Source of the DNA: Eutrophocola salsuginis
GTDB lineage: Bacteria > Pseudomonadota > Gammaproteobacteria > Pseudomonadales > Pseudohongiellaceae
Assembly (NCBI GenBank): GCA_038147195.1
Contig: JAYQTB010000004.1
Location: forward strand, 2,108,001 to 2,172,000
Length of the DNA stretch: 64,000 bases
Reading direction: 5' to 3'
The translations under genes and the position numbers were made by a program. The number at the start of each line of letters is the position of its first letter. Position 1 is the stretch's first letter. This document shows, one piece after another, positions 8,205 through 17,188 of this stretch. The notes beneath the pieces were generated by a model. The model searched no databases. It was given only the letters and a program-made list of their open reading frames with translations, and was not told the origin of the DNA.

Positions 8205-9749
8205 ATGTCTGTGTCCACCGGCCCCACCCTTTTGTTGATCCTCGATGGATGGGGTCATCGTGATGCCTCCGCTAACAACGCCATAAGCCAAGCCAACACT
8301 CCGGTCTGGGACAACTTATTGGCCACCTTTCCCCATACCCTGATCCACACTTCAGGCTTGAAGGTCGGCCTGCCCGATGGCCAGATGGGTAATTCGGAAG
8401 TCGGCCACATGAACCTCGGCGCCGGTCGGGTGGTGTACCAGAGCCTGACCCGAATCGACAAGGACATCGCCGACGGGGGGTTCTTTGCCAACCCCGTCCT
8501 GTGCGGCGCTGTCGATACCACGCTGAATAACGACAATGCCTTGCACATTATCAGCCTGCTTTCCCCCGGTGGTATACACAGCCACGAAGACCAGGTTGCC
8601 GCCATGGTCGACCTCGCCTACCAGCGCGGCTGTCAAAAAATTTACCTGCACGCCTTGCTCGACGGCCGCGATACCCCGCCGCGCAGCGCAGGCCCGTCAT
8701 TGAAAAAATTTGAAGACAAGTTTGCCGCTTTTGGTTGCGGACAAATAGCCAGCGTCGCCGGCCGTTTCTTCGGCATGGACCGAGACAAGCGTTGGGACCG
8801 CGTGGAAAAATCCTTCAACGCAATCTGCCACGGGCAGGCGGCTTTTAGTGATAATTCCGCATCCGCCGCCCTCGCCGCCGCTTACGCTCGTGATGAAAAC
8901 GACGAGTTCGTCCAGCCCACCTGTATCACGGAAAACGGCAGCCCCGTTTCCATCCGGGACGGTGACGCCGTGGTATTTATGAACTTTCGGGCCGACCGCG
9001 CCCGTGAACTTACCCGCGTGTTCACAGACAAGAAATTCGCCGATTTCGATCGCGGAAAGCTACCACTGTTCAGTCATTTCGTGATGCTCACGGAATATGC
9101 CGAAGACATCGACGCGGAGTGTGCATATCCGCCTGAACGGCTGAGCAACGTCCTCGGGGAATACCTGGCCAGTAACCATAAGACCCAGCTGCGTATCGCC
9201 GAAACGGAAAAGTACGCCCATGTCACCTTCTTTTTCAGCGGGGGGCGGGAGACGGAGTTCGAAGGCGAAACCCGCATACTGGTGCCGTCACCCAAGGTGG
9301 ACACCTACGACCTGAAACCAGAAATGAGCGCTTTCGAAGTCACCAACAAACTGGTCAGCGCCATACGTAACCGCGAGTACGATGCCATCGTTTGCAACTT
9401 CGCCAACGGCGACATGGTCGGCCACACAGGCGTGTGGGAAGCGGCGCTGAAGGCCGCCGAGGTCATCGACCAGTGCCTTGGCAAGATCACCGAGGCAATC
9501 CTGGATATCGGGGGCCACTGCCTGATCACTGCCGACCACGGCAACATCGAGCAGATGCTGGACGAAGAATCAGGTCAGCCGCTCACTTCCCATACCAATG
9601 GCCCCGTCCCACTGCTGTACGTCGGGAGCAGTAAGCTGACCCTCGAGGACGACGGCTCTCTCTGCGACGTAGCTCCAAGTGTCCTTTCTTTGCTCGGGTT
9701 GCCACAGCCGAAAGAAATGACTGGTCATTCGCTTATTCATCTCAACTAG
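8205..9749 (+). CDS. gpmI: 2,3-bisphosphoglycerate-independent phosphoglycerate mutase
   Basis: GpmI interconverts 3- and 2-phosphoglycerate in glycolysis using two Mn ions. The alkaline-phosphatase fold is visible in LLLILDGWGHRD (metal Asp), MGNSEVGHMNLGAGR (catalytic Ser), HALLDGRDTPPRS, and the C-terminal metal motifs GDMVGHTG and ITADHGNIEQM. Starting at ATG 8205 gives 514 residues, the usual family length, with an AGGGA sequence just upstream. An in-frame GTG at 8184 is possible but adds residues with no family counterpart. It is followed closely by envC in the same direction. Confidence 0.96.
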   Translation: MSVSTGPTLLLILDGWGHRDASANNAISQANTPVWDNLLATFPHTLIHTSGLKVGLPDGQMGNSEVGHMNLGAGRVVYQSLTRIDKDIADGGFFANPVLCGAVDTTLNNDNALHIISLLSPGGIHSHEDQVAAMVDLAYQRGCQKIYLHALLDGRDTPPRSAGPSLKKFEDKFAAFGCGQIASVAGRFFGMDRDKRWDRVEKSFNAICHGQAAFSDNSASAALAAAYARDENDEFVQPTCITENGSPVSIRDGDAVVFMNFRADRARELTRVFTDKKFADFDRGKLPLFSHFVMLTEYAEDIDAECAYPPERLSNVLGEYLASNHKTQLRIAETEKYAHVTFFFSGGRETEFEGETRILVPSPKVDTYDLKPEMSAFEVTNKLVSAIRNREYDAIVCNFANGDMVGHTGVWEAALKAAEVIDQCLGKITEAILDIGGHCLITADHGNIEQMLDEESGQPLTSHTNGPVPLLYVGSSKLTLEDDGSLCDVAPSVLSLLGLPQPKEMTGHSLIHLN

Positions 9750-9757
9750 GCGCGGGC

Positions 9758-10918
9758 ATGCTACGGAAACTCTGGCCCGGAATTTTCTCCACTACCTTCA
9801 CCCTCGGCCTGCTGCTAACGACCACAGGTTTGCGCGCACAGGAACGCGTATCCGCAGAGACACTTGCCGCCATCAATGATGCCATCGCTGAAGTGCGGGC
9901 GGAAATCGGCCGGCGAAACAACGAGCACGACCGGGTTTACCAGACCCTTCAGGACAGCGAAAAAGTACTGGCCTCCCTGGCCGGGGAAATAACCAGCCTG
10001 GAAAGGGCCATTAACGGCAACGAGGAAGACCTGGTTGAACTGCGCCGCCAGGAAGCCGGCCTGCAGTCACATAAATCGCAGCAACAGGTACTGATCAAAC
10101 AGTACGTACGCAGCGCCTACCAAAACGGCCGCCAGGAATACTACAAGTTGCTGCTCAACCAAGAAGATCCGGCACGGGTATCCCGGATGCTGGGTTACTA
10201 CCGTTATTTCAGTACTGCACGCAGCCAAACGATCAGCAAGTACAACGCCACGCTGGTCGAAATGCAGACATTGGCATCCCGCATTGCCGCAACCACCAGC
10301 ACCCTGCAGCACCAGCGCCAGGACATGGCCGTGCAACAGGCCAAGCTGCAGAACTCCCAAAGGGAGCGTCAGGACCTGCTCGATGAAATCGATGTCATGC
10401 TTTCGACGAGTGCCGGCAAACTGGCAACCCTGGAAGCAGAACGTGAGGAAATGGAATTGCTGATCGAAGAATTGCGCCGCTCCATCGCCAACCTGACGCG
10501 CGGTGACAAGCAGCAGCCCTTCGCCAGCCTCAGGGGACGCCTGCCCTGGCCGGTGGACGGCGCCCTGCGCAATAGCTGGGGTGCCAGTTACGGCTTGGGT
10601 GACCTGAGTTGGGAGGGCGTGACGATCGCAGCCGACAGCGGCACCGACGTACGCGCCATTCACCATGGTCGCGTGGTTTTTTCCGACTGGTTTTCCTCCT
10701 CCGGCCTGCTCTTGATAATTGACCATGGGGATGGTTATATGAGCCTCTATGCTCATAACCAGGCCCTTTTCAGGGACGTTGGCGAATGGGTGAATGGCGG
10801 CGAAATCATCGCCGCTGTAGGCAATACCGGCGGCCAAGGCAAACCCGGCCTGTACTTCGAGATCCGCCACAACGGCTCATCCGAAAACCCTTCAGCCTGG
10901 TGCATGGCGAGCAACTGA
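9758..10918 (+). CDS. envC: Murein hydrolase activator EnvC (degenerate LytM)
   Basis: EnvC is a periplasmic divisome factor that activates septal amidases AmiA/AmiB through FtsEX. The 386 residues comprise a signal peptide (cleavage near LRAQ, about residue 27), a long coiled coil (about 30-250) and a C-terminal LytM/M23 domain (about 265-380). The zinc ligands of active LytM enzymes are missing: the first motif reads EGVTIAADSGTDV and the last LYFEIRHNG. This is the state expected of a non-catalytic activator. It lies between gpmI and ctpA, an arrangement I recall from other gammaproteobacteria. Confidence 0.92.
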   Translation: MLRKLWPGIFSTTFTLGLLLTTTGLRAQERVSAETLAAINDAIAEVRAEIGRRNNEHDRVYQTLQDSEKVLASLAGEITSLERAINGNEEDLVELRRQEAGLQSHKSQQQVLIKQYVRSAYQNGRQEYYKLLLNQEDPARVSRMLGYYRYFSTARSQTISKYNATLVEMQTLASRIAATTSTLQHQRQDMAVQQAKLQNSQRERQDLLDEIDVMLSTSAGKLATLEAEREEMELLIEELRRSIANLTRGDKQQPFASLRGRLPWPVDGALRNSWGASYGLGDLSWEGVTIAADSGTDVRAIHHGRVVFSDWFSSSGLLLIIDHGDGYMSLYAHNQALFRDVGEWVNGGEIIAAVGNTGGQGKPGLYFEIRHNGSSENPSAWCMASN

Positions 10919-11026
10919 ACCCGGCATTGCAACTTAATCCATTTATTCCCTGTCTTAACAGGACGCGGCATGACACAATTTTCGACCGGAACCGCTAAGC
11001 AACAAGAACGCTGGCAGGACACCAAC

Positions 11027-12427
11027 ATGAAGACCACGAATACACCTAACACTTTTCACCGGGCCGCAGCGCTGGCCCTAGGCCTGGCGTTCACCTTTGG
11101 TCCTTCGCCGCTGTTTTCCCAGGTGCTGGCCCAGGCCGATACAACTGCGGAAGAACAACTTCCACTGCCGCTGGACGAAGTACGTATTTTCACCGAGGTC
11201 CTCAACCGTATTCGCAGCGCCTACGTCGAACCGATCGATGACAGGACACTGCTCGAAAATGCCATCAAGGGCATGCTGGCGGGCATTGATCCCCACTCCA
11301 CCTATCTTGCTGCCGACGATTACGACCAGCTACAGGAAAGTACAACGGGTGAATTCGGCGGACTTGGCGTCGAGGTTGGCATCGAAGATGGTTTCATCAA
11401 GGTCATCGCCCCGATGGACGGCTCACCGGCCGACCGTGCCGGCGTCATGGCAGGTGATCTCATCATCAAGCTCGATGACACCCCTGCCAGGGAAGTCACC
11501 CTGGGGGACACTATCGACCTCATGCGCGGCGAACCCGGCACCACCGTCATACTGACTATCTTGCGCGAAGGCGTCAGCGAGCCATTCGAGATTCCCGTAA
11601 CCCGAGAAATCATCCAGGCTCGCAGCATTCGTTATCGCATGCTCGAACCAGGTTATGCTTACATTCGTATAGGCACCTTTTCCGTGGAAACCGGTAACGA
11701 AGTAAAGAATGCCTTGAACCGCTTGAACGATGAAAACGACGTCAAGGGCATCGTGCTCGACCTGCGCAACAATCCTGGCGGCGTCCTGCAGGCAGCCGTC
11801 GGTGTCGTCGATGCGTTCATCGACGAAGGCCTCATCGTGTACACCCAGGGCCGCGTTGAAAATTCTGAAATGCGCTTTGAGGCTTCCACCGAGAACCCCA
11901 GCCGCGGTGCCCCGCTGGTCGTCCTCATCAACTCCGGTTCGGCATCGGCTTCGGAAATCGTCGCCGGCGCCCTGCAAGATCACCAGCGGGCCATCATCAT
12001 GGGCACGCCCAGTTTCGGCAAGGGCTCAGTGCAGACCGTGCTGCCACTCACCAATGACCGCGCAATCAAGCTGACCACTGCCCTCTATTTCACTCCCAAT
12101 GGCCGCTCCATCCAGGCTACTGGCATCGTTCCCGACATCGTCGTGGACAGGGGCCAAGTTACCCGCATTCCAGACAGCCTAATTTCATACCGTGAAGCCG
12201 ACCTGGCCGGACACCTAGAGAATGCCAATGGTGAAGAAACCGACGGCGAAGCCTCCGTGATTGCTGCCGAGACACAGGAAGTGGAACCGCCGGAAGTAAT
12301 TGTTCGCGATTACCAACTCAACGAAGCCGTCAACGTGCTGAAGGGACTGAACATCGTGCGCCCGCGCGTGATGGCGGAATCACAGACCACATTACTGCAG
12401 GATATCGATGGGACTACACCACAGTAA
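11027..12427 (+). CDS. ctpA: Periplasmic carboxyl-terminal protease (S41 family, CtpA-type)
   Basis: This is a serine-lysine protease that degrades periplasmic proteins, including cell-wall hydrolases, from their C-termini. From ATG 11027 it has a signal peptide (MKTTNTPNTFHRAAALALGL onward, cleavage near LAQA), a PDZ domain (about 90-170) and an S41 catalytic domain. The catalytic Ser lies in INSGSASASEIVAG and the Lys in SFGKGSVQTVLP. The upstream in-frame start at 10970 would place 19 polar residues before the signal peptide, so 11027 is preferred. It runs convergently into hisF with a ten-base gap. Confidence 0.93.
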   Translation: MKTTNTPNTFHRAAALALGLAFTFGPSPLFSQVLAQADTTAEEQLPLPLDEVRIFTEVLNRIRSAYVEPIDDRTLLENAIKGMLAGIDPHSTYLAADDYDQLQESTTGEFGGLGVEVGIEDGFIKVIAPMDGSPADRAGVMAGDLIIKLDDTPAREVTLGDTIDLMRGEPGTTVILTILREGVSEPFEIPVTREIIQARSIRYRMLEPGYAYIRIGTFSVETGNEVKNALNRLNDENDVKGIVLDLRNNPGGVLQAAVGVVDAFIDEGLIVYTQGRVENSEMRFEASTENPSRGAPLVVLINSGSASASEIVAGALQDHQRAIIMGTPSFGKGSVQTVLPLTNDRAIKLTTALYFTPNGRSIQATGIVPDIVVDRGQVTRIPDSLISYREADLAGHLENANGEETDGEASVIAAETQEVEPPEVIVRDYQLNEAVNVLKGLNIVRPRVMAESQTTLLQDIDGTTPQ

Positions 12428-12436
12428 GCCTAGGGC

Positions 12437-13210
12437 TTATATCCTGACTTCTATTCCCTGTTCCGCCATATAGGCTTTCGCTTCAGGTATCGAGTATTCT
12501 CCGAAATGAAAGATGCTGGCTGCGAGCACGGCATCGGCACCGCCCTGCGTTATGCCATCCACCAAGTGCTGCAGGTTACCAACACCACCCGAGGCGATCA
12601 CCGGCACGGTCACCGCATCACTGATGGCCCGGTTCAGAGCTAGGTCGAAACCATTCTTGGTACCGTCGCGATCCATGCTGGTGAGTAGGATTTCACCGGC
12701 GCCGAGTTCGACCATCTTCTTCCCCCATGCTACGGCATCCAGTCCGGTCGGGTTGCGACCACCGTGAGTAAAGATTTCCCAACGGTTCGGCTCACCTTCG
12801 CCTGACACCTTCTTGGTATCGATAGCGACCACGATGCACTGCGAACCGAAACGCTCCGAGGCTTCGCGCACGAAATCTGGATTTTTCACAGCACTGGTAT
12901 TGATGGCCACCTTGTCGGCGCCGGCATTGAGCATAGCGCGGATATCCTGCAGGGTGCGGATGCCGCCACCCACTGTCAGGGGAATGAAGACCTGCCCGGC
13001 TATAGCATGCACGGTGTCGATGGTAGTCTGCCGGTCTTCGTGGCTGGCTGTGATATCGAGGAAGGTGATTTCATCGGCGCCCTGGTCGCAGTAACGCTTG
13101 GACACCTCCACAGGGTCGCCGGCATCGCGAATGTCGACAAACTTCACACCTTTTACGACGCGGCCGTTCTCACAATCGAGGCACGGGATGATGCGTTTAG
13201 CCAGTGCCAT
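12437..13210 (-). CDS. hisF: Imidazole glycerol phosphate synthase cyclase subunit HisF
   Basis: HisF uses ammonia from HisH to convert PRFAR into imidazole glycerol phosphate and AICAR. The 257-residue (beta/alpha)8 barrel has catalytic Asp11 in RIIPCLDCENG and the second catalytic Asp in VVAIDTKK. It also has phosphate-binding motifs VGGGIR and IASGGVGN. It starts within the hisH stop codon (TGATG), so the synthase subunits are translationally coupled. hisA, which usually lies between hisH and hisF, is not present. Confidence 0.97.
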   Translation of the reverse strand: MALAKRIIPCLDCENGRVVKGVKFVDIRDAGDPVEVSKRYCDQGADEITFLDITASHEDRQTTIDTVHAIAGQVFIPLTVGGGIRTLQDIRAMLNAGADKVAINTSAVKNPDFVREASERFGSQCIVVAIDTKKVSGEGEPNRWEIFTHGGRNPTGLDAVAWGKKMVELGAGEILLTSMDRDGTKNGFDLALNRAISDAVTVPVIASGGVGNLQHLVDGITQGGADAVLAASIFHFGEYSIPEAKAYMAEQGIEVRI

Positions 13211-13854
13211 CAGAGACTCCCATTCCAGGTCAGGAAATTCTTGTACAACTGCAGTCCCGCTGCCTGGCTTTTCTCGGGGTGAAACTGCACGGCGAACACA
13301 TTCTGCTTTGCCAATGCGCAGGCGAACGGTGCCGGAAAACTGCTTTCACCAACCACTTCATCCTGGTTGACTGGCGTCACGAAGTAAGAATGCACGAAAT
13401 AGAAACGGCTGTTGTTGGCGATGCCCTGCCACATCGGATGACTCTTTGTATGACGCACTTCATTCCACCCCATGTGCGGCACCTTGAGCCTGTCGCCGTT
13501 GACATCCCGCATATCGTCGGCAAAACGTTTGACATTGCCAGCGAAAAGTCCAATGCAGTCGATGCCGTTGTTTTCCATGCTGTGTTCCATCAGCGCCTGC
13601 ATGCCGACACAGATACCGAGTATGGGCTTGTCCTCGACCACTCGGCGCAGCATGTCATCGATGCCCAGCCGCCTGATCTCGCCCATGCAGTCCCGCATGG
13701 CGCCGACACCGGGAAAGATGATGCGGTCGGCGGCCATGATAATTTTTTCATCGGCGGTTACTGACAGCTGCAGATCATTCCCCACATGCTCCAAGGCTTT
13801 CGCCACGGAATGCAGGTTGCCCATGCCATAGTCGATGACAGCAACGCGATTCAT
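13210..13854 (-). CDS. hisH: Imidazole glycerol phosphate synthase glutaminase subunit HisH
   Basis: HisH is a class I glutamine amidotransferase that supplies ammonia to HisF. The 214 residues contain the oxyanion-strand motif IIFPGVGAM, the nucleophile elbow GICVGMQ with its catalytic Cys, and the His/Glu pair QFHPEKS near the C-terminus. The N-terminus VAVIDYGMGNLHS is typical of the family. The stop codon overlaps the hisF start by one base, and hisB lies 22 bases upstream. Confidence 0.97.
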   Translation of the reverse strand: MNRVAVIDYGMGNLHSVAKALEHVGNDLQLSVTADEKIIMAADRIIFPGVGAMRDCMGEIRRLGIDDMLRRVVEDKPILGICVGMQALMEHSMENNGIDCIGLFAGNVKRFADDMRDVNGDRLKVPHMGWNEVRHTKSHPMWQGIANNSRFYFVHSYFVTPVNQDEVVGESSFPAPFACALAKQNVFAVQFHPEKSQAAGLQLYKNFLTWNGSL

Positions 13855-13876
13855 GATACGCCTTCAGTTGAAAGGT

Positions 13877-14473
13877 TTACTTGGACAACGTGCCTTTGGT
13901 GGAAGGTATGACGCCCTCCATTCGCGGATCGAGTTCCACCGCCATGCGTACCGCACGACCGAAGGCCTTGAACACTGTTTCGATCTGGTGATGCGCATTG
14001 TTGCCGCGCAGGTTGTCGATGTGCAGCGTCACCTTCGCATGGTTCACGAAGCCCTGGAAAAATTCGAAGAACAGGTCGACATCGAAATCCCCGACGGTGC
14101 CGCGCTTGAAGGGAATGTTGTATTCAAGCCCCGGGCGGCCTGAGAAATCGATCACCACCCTGGACAGCGCTTCATCGAGTGGCACGTAGGCGTGGCCGTA
14201 ACGACGGATGCCGGTCTTGTCCAAAGCCTTGTCGAAGGCCTGGCCGATGGTGATACCCAGGTCCTCCACCGTGTGGTGGGCATCGATCTCCAGGTCGCCT
14301 GTCGCCTTGATGTCGAGGTCAATCAGGCCATGACGCGCCACCTGCTCCAGCATGTGCTCGAGGAAGGGCAATCCGGAAGTAATGCTGAAGTCCCCTGTGC
14401 CATCCAGGTTCAGGTTGACGGAAATCTGGGTCTCTTTGGTATTGCGTTCCACTGACGCCGTGCGGGCAGTCAT
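13877..14473 (-). CDS. hisB: Imidazoleglycerol-phosphate dehydratase HisB
   Basis: HisB dehydrates imidazole glycerol phosphate to imidazole acetol phosphate using a di-manganese site. The 197 residues carry the two duplicated metal-binding motifs DAHHTVEDLGI (about residue 64) and GNNAHHQIETVFKAFG (about residue 160), plus GLPFLEHML. This is the monofunctional form without the N-terminal phosphatase of enterobacterial HisB. It is the first gene of hisB-hisH-hisF and has its own promoter-like sequence upstream. Confidence 0.97.
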   Translation of the reverse strand: MTARTASVERNTKETQISVNLNLDGTGDFSITSGLPFLEHMLEQVARHGLIDLDIKATGDLEIDAHHTVEDLGITIGQAFDKALDKTGIRRYGHAYVPLDEALSRVVIDFSGRPGLEYNIPFKRGTVGDFDVDLFFEFFQGFVNHAKVTLHIDNLRGNNAHHQIETVFKAFGRAVRMAVELDPRMEGVIPSTKGTLSK

Positions 14474-14517
14474 AGCATCCTCTGTGCCGCAAGGCGGCTG
14501 ATTGGGAAAAAAACGCG

Positions 14518-14545
14518 ATTATACGCGCATTCCGTCCTATGTAAA
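14518..14545 (-). promoter_or_regulatory. Sigma70 promoter of the hisBHF operon
   Basis: The reverse strand reads TTTACA, a 16-base spacer, then TATAAT. The -10 (14518-14523) ends 45 bases before the hisB start. The region also separates hisB from the divergent mutY gene. Confidence 0.6.
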
Positions 14546-14628
14546 AAACAGGATGTTCGAAAAATCGCGATAAATCATCGAACTAGAGTGCTTCGCAAGC
14601 TGCTCGCGGGCAGGTACACTGGCCCGCC

Positions 14629-15696
14629 ATGAGTTCCCCCCTTACTGATAATATTCTGGCCTGGTTCCATGAGCATGGCCGCCATGACCTGCCCTGGCAA
14701 CAGAATAAAACTCCCTACCGTGTGTGGATTTCTGAAATCATGCTCCAGCAGACCCAGGTGGCTACCGTCATCCCATACTACAAGCGCTTCATGCAATGTT
14801 TTCCGGATGTCGAAGCCCTGGCTAAATCGGGCGAGGATGCTGTCCTTCATCTGTGGACCGGACTTGGCTACTACGCCCGCGCCCGCAACCTGCATAAAGC
14901 GGCCAGGATCATCCAACGCCAGTACAACGGAAAATTCCCGGATACATTGGAGGCGCTTTTGGAACTGCCCGGTATAGGACTTTCAACAGCAGGCGGCATC
15001 ATGGCCTCAGCATATAATAAACGCGCCGTCATTCTCGATGGCAATGTCAAGCGAGTGCTTTGCCGATATCACTGCGTCGAAGGGTCGCCGGAACAAACCG
15101 CTACCGGCAAGAAACTCTGGAGCTTGGCCGACCAGCACACCCCGGATGAAAATTGTGCCGACTACAACCAGGCCATCATGGACCTTGGTGCTAGCCTGTG
15201 CTCTCGCAGCAAACCCGCATGCGGGTTGTGTCCACTTGGAGGTGAATGTGCAGCCAACCTACGCAACCTCACCAGTGAATTCCCCCAGAAGAAAAAGAAG
15301 AAGGCCATTCCGGTGAAGAGCACCACTATGTTGGTCCTGCAGTCGCCCGACAACAGCAGGGTACTGCTGGAAAAACGCCCGCCAAATGGAATCTGGGGAG
15401 GCCTGTGGAGTCTGCCGGAAATTCCTTCCGGGGATTCACCACAGTCCTTTCTCATGGTCAATGGCATGAAGCAATCGGGAACGCCGGAGTCCTGGCAATC
15501 GGTCCGTCATACCTTCAGTCATTTTCACCTAGATATCACGCCGATGCTGATTACCCTGGAAGTCCCAAGAGAGGCTGTCATGGAGAAAGGTCGCTGGCAT
15601 TGGTATGATCTTGCCAATCCAGGTCAGCTTGGTCTGGCAGCACCTGTGAAGAAGTTACTGGACGCACTCAGCGACAGGATAGAGAGCAAATTATGA
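14629..15696 (+). CDS. mutY: A/G-specific adenine DNA glycosylase MutY
   Basis: MutY removes adenine mispaired with 8-oxoguanine. The 355-residue protein has catalytic Glu37 in SEIMLQQTQV, a helix-hairpin-helix LPGIGLSTAGG, catalytic Asp in VILDGNVKRVL, and a 4Fe-4S loop with spacing Cys-X6-Cys-X2-Cys-X5-Cys (CSRSKPACGLCPLGGEC). The C-terminal NUDIX-like 8-oxoG recognition domain (about 230-350) is present. It overlaps yggX by four bases (ATGA), so they form an operon. Confidence 0.97.
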   Translation: MSSPLTDNILAWFHEHGRHDLPWQQNKTPYRVWISEIMLQQTQVATVIPYYKRFMQCFPDVEALAKSGEDAVLHLWTGLGYYARARNLHKAARIIQRQYNGKFPDTLEALLELPGIGLSTAGGIMASAYNKRAVILDGNVKRVLCRYHCVEGSPEQTATGKKLWSLADQHTPDENCADYNQAIMDLGASLCSRSKPACGLCPLGGECAANLRNLTSEFPQKKKKKAIPVKSTTMLVLQSPDNSRVLLEKRPPNGIWGGLWSLPEIPSGDSPQSFLMVNGMKQSGTPESWQSVRHTFSHFHLDITPMLITLEVPREAVMEKGRWHWYDLANPGQLGLAAPVKKLLDALSDRIESKL

Positions 15697-15962
15697 GGAA
15701 GGTTTTTTGCCGCAAGTACCAGCAGGAATTGGAAGGCCTGCCCACCCCGCCCTACCCCGGCCACCAGGGCCAGGACATATACGAGAACGTCTCGAAACAG
15801 GCCTGGCAAGAATGGCAGGCCAGGCAGGTGCGCCTGATCAATGAAAAGCAGCTGTCCATGATCAACCCGGACGACCGCAAGTACCTGACAAAACAGATGC
15901 TCAAATTTTTCAATAACGAGGAAGCAGACGAAGCGGAAGGATTCGTACCACCAGAAGCCTGA
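15693..15962 (+). CDS. yggX: Fe(2+)-trafficking protein YggX
   Basis: This small protein is linked to iron trafficking and protection of iron-sulfur proteins against oxidation. The 89 residues match the family throughout: the N-terminal VFCRKYQQELEGL with the conserved Cys, YENVSKQAWQEW, and MINPDDRKYLTKQM. It is translationally coupled to mutY, whose iron-sulfur cluster gives a plausible functional link. It is followed by the tRNA-Phe gene, the same order I recall in Pseudomonas. Confidence 0.96.
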   Translation: MRKVFCRKYQQELEGLPTPPYPGHQGQDIYENVSKQAWQEWQARQVRLINEKQLSMINPDDRKYLTKQMLKFFNNEEADEAEGFVPPEA

Positions 15963-15976
15963 GATTCTGCCGGTTC

Positions 15977-16005
15977 TTGACTCCCACTCCCGCCTTGGGT
16001 TTAAT
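15977..16005 (+). promoter_or_regulatory. Promoter of tRNA-Phe
   Basis: TTGACT, a 17-base spacer and TTTAAT (16000-16005) are followed by a GC-rich discriminator (ACGCGCCTCGCG), as in stringently controlled stable-RNA promoters. The tRNA begins about 55 bases after the predicted start point. Confidence 0.65.
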
Positions 16006-16068
16006 ACGCGCCTCGCGCTTTTCAGCCCTTGATACATTGCCTAACGGGCGAGATTAGCAGTAAGAAAT

Positions 16069-16144
16069 GCCCAGGTAGCTCAGTTGGTAGAGCAGGGGAT
16101 TGAAAATCCCCGTGTCGGTGGTTCGATTCCGCCCCTGGGCACCA
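16069..16144 (+). tRNA. tRNA-Phe (GAA)
   Basis: The 76-nt gene folds as a standard cloverleaf. The acceptor arms are GCCCAGG / CCTGGGC, the anticodon stem is GGGGATT-GAA-AATCCCC with anticodon at 16102-16104, the TTCGATT T-loop is present, and CCA is encoded. It closely resembles E. coli tRNA-Phe. The 3' half is the core of the left attachment site of the genomic island. The tRNA stays intact because the island restores its 3' end. Confidence 0.98.
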
Positions 16145-16145
16145 C
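16099..16145 (+). repeat. attL: 47-bp tRNA-Phe 3'-end direct repeat
   Basis: The last 46 bases of tRNA-Phe plus one more base are repeated identically at 27309-27355. A tRNA 3' end duplicated 11.2 kb away, with a tyrosine recombinase gene just inside, is the classic footprint of site-specific island integration. Confidence 0.95.
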
Positions 16146-16196
16146 CTTTTCTAAGTAAATCAATAATCTACCGATTCAAGTATTCTCAAAATTTCA

Positions 16197-16213
16197 TGGC
16201 ACACTCGTGGCAC
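16197..16213 (+). repeat. Candidate integrase arm-type repeats at left end
   Basis: Two TGGCAC copies (16197-16202 and 16208-16213), 11 bases apart, lie between attL and the recombinase gene. An equivalent pair lies just inside the right repeat. The paired placement suggests arm-binding sites of the island integrase. Confidence 0.5.
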
Positions 16214-16249
16214 GTTTTATCTTTGTGCAATTGAGTGTTTACTCGTGTC

Positions 16250-17084
16250 ATGCCACAAAAAAGTCTCACCATCCATGAGAAAAAAGTCACTCTCTACAAC
16301 CGTAGTGGGATTTCAATCTGGCATGCCAGAATCAAACTGGAGACTGGTGAGTGGTGGAGATTCTCAACCAAGCAAACAGACTTTGAAGAAGCAAAAGAAG
16401 TTGCCCTCAAGAGTATTAAACGACCAAATATAAACATAAAAACCATACACACACACAAGAGAGTAGAGAACAACGGCAAGTGCTCAGAGAATATGTATTG
16501 TTTCTTGCTAACACGGGTATCAGACATGGCACCGAGGTAATCAATCTGAAATGGAAGAATCTCGAATACTTTATTGATAAGGATGGTCAACGCTATCTGG
16601 TCATCAATGTGGATGGTAAGCGTGGTAAGCGAGAAGCAATTGCCAGACAGAACACCACGGATTATCTGGAAAGACTGAAAGACTTAAATCCTAAACTAAA
16701 GAAACTTACCCTCGATCAGATCATTGATAAGCGAATCAACACTCATCTGTTTCTCTCAGCATCGGGCAAGCGAATCTCAGTGATGGTCTCAGAGGTTCTT
16801 TTAGGCAACTCTTACGGGAACTGGACTTTGAGACGGGTGCTGATGGACGCGGTAGAAGTCTGTATTCACTCAGACATACTTATGCCACTTTTGCCCTAAG
16901 AGATGGTCGTGACATTCACAAACTGGCACTTCAGATGGGCACCAGCGTCAAAATGCTAGAACAGTTCTATTCCAAATTATCCCCCCGCATGAATGCAGCA
17001 GAACACGCTGGCATTCGCTCAAAACAGTGGTTGAACAGTTCAACTAGAGTTGGATTGCCCCTTATTGAGAATCAGTCTCAATAA
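16250..17084 (+). pseudogene. Tyrosine recombinase (island integrase), frameshifted and internally deleted
   Basis: Three reading frames together encode a phage-type tyrosine integrase. Frame one (ATG 16250 to about 16445) gives the arm-binding N-terminus with KLETGEWWRFSTKQTD. Frame two (about 16450 to 16790) gives the start of the catalytic domain with the first Arg box, ANTGIRHGTEVINLKW. Frame three (about 16797 to 17084) gives SLYSLRHTYATFAL and the tyrosine motif EQFYSKLS. Two frameshifts break it. The usual core-binding domain between the N-terminus and the Arg box is mostly missing, so an internal deletion is likely. Its position next to attL marks it as the recombinase that inserted the island. 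It is not expected to be active. Confidence 0.9.
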
Positions 17085-17188
17085 GCACCTAAATATCCTC
17101 AAAAAATATCAAAAATAATTGAAAAAAATCCTCTCAAACCCTGCCAACTCTTATAAATAGTTTTTACATACAAGACGGATTTTGTGTG

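Noticed and set aside
10067..10870. 267-codon frame opposite envC
   Set aside because: It is an antisense shadow; the forward frame has the EnvC domains.
17150..17160. TATAAATA as a T4-type late promoter (also seen upstream of the TIM-barrel gene)
   Set aside because: The octamer is expected by chance in AT-rich DNA, and no phage late genes are present.
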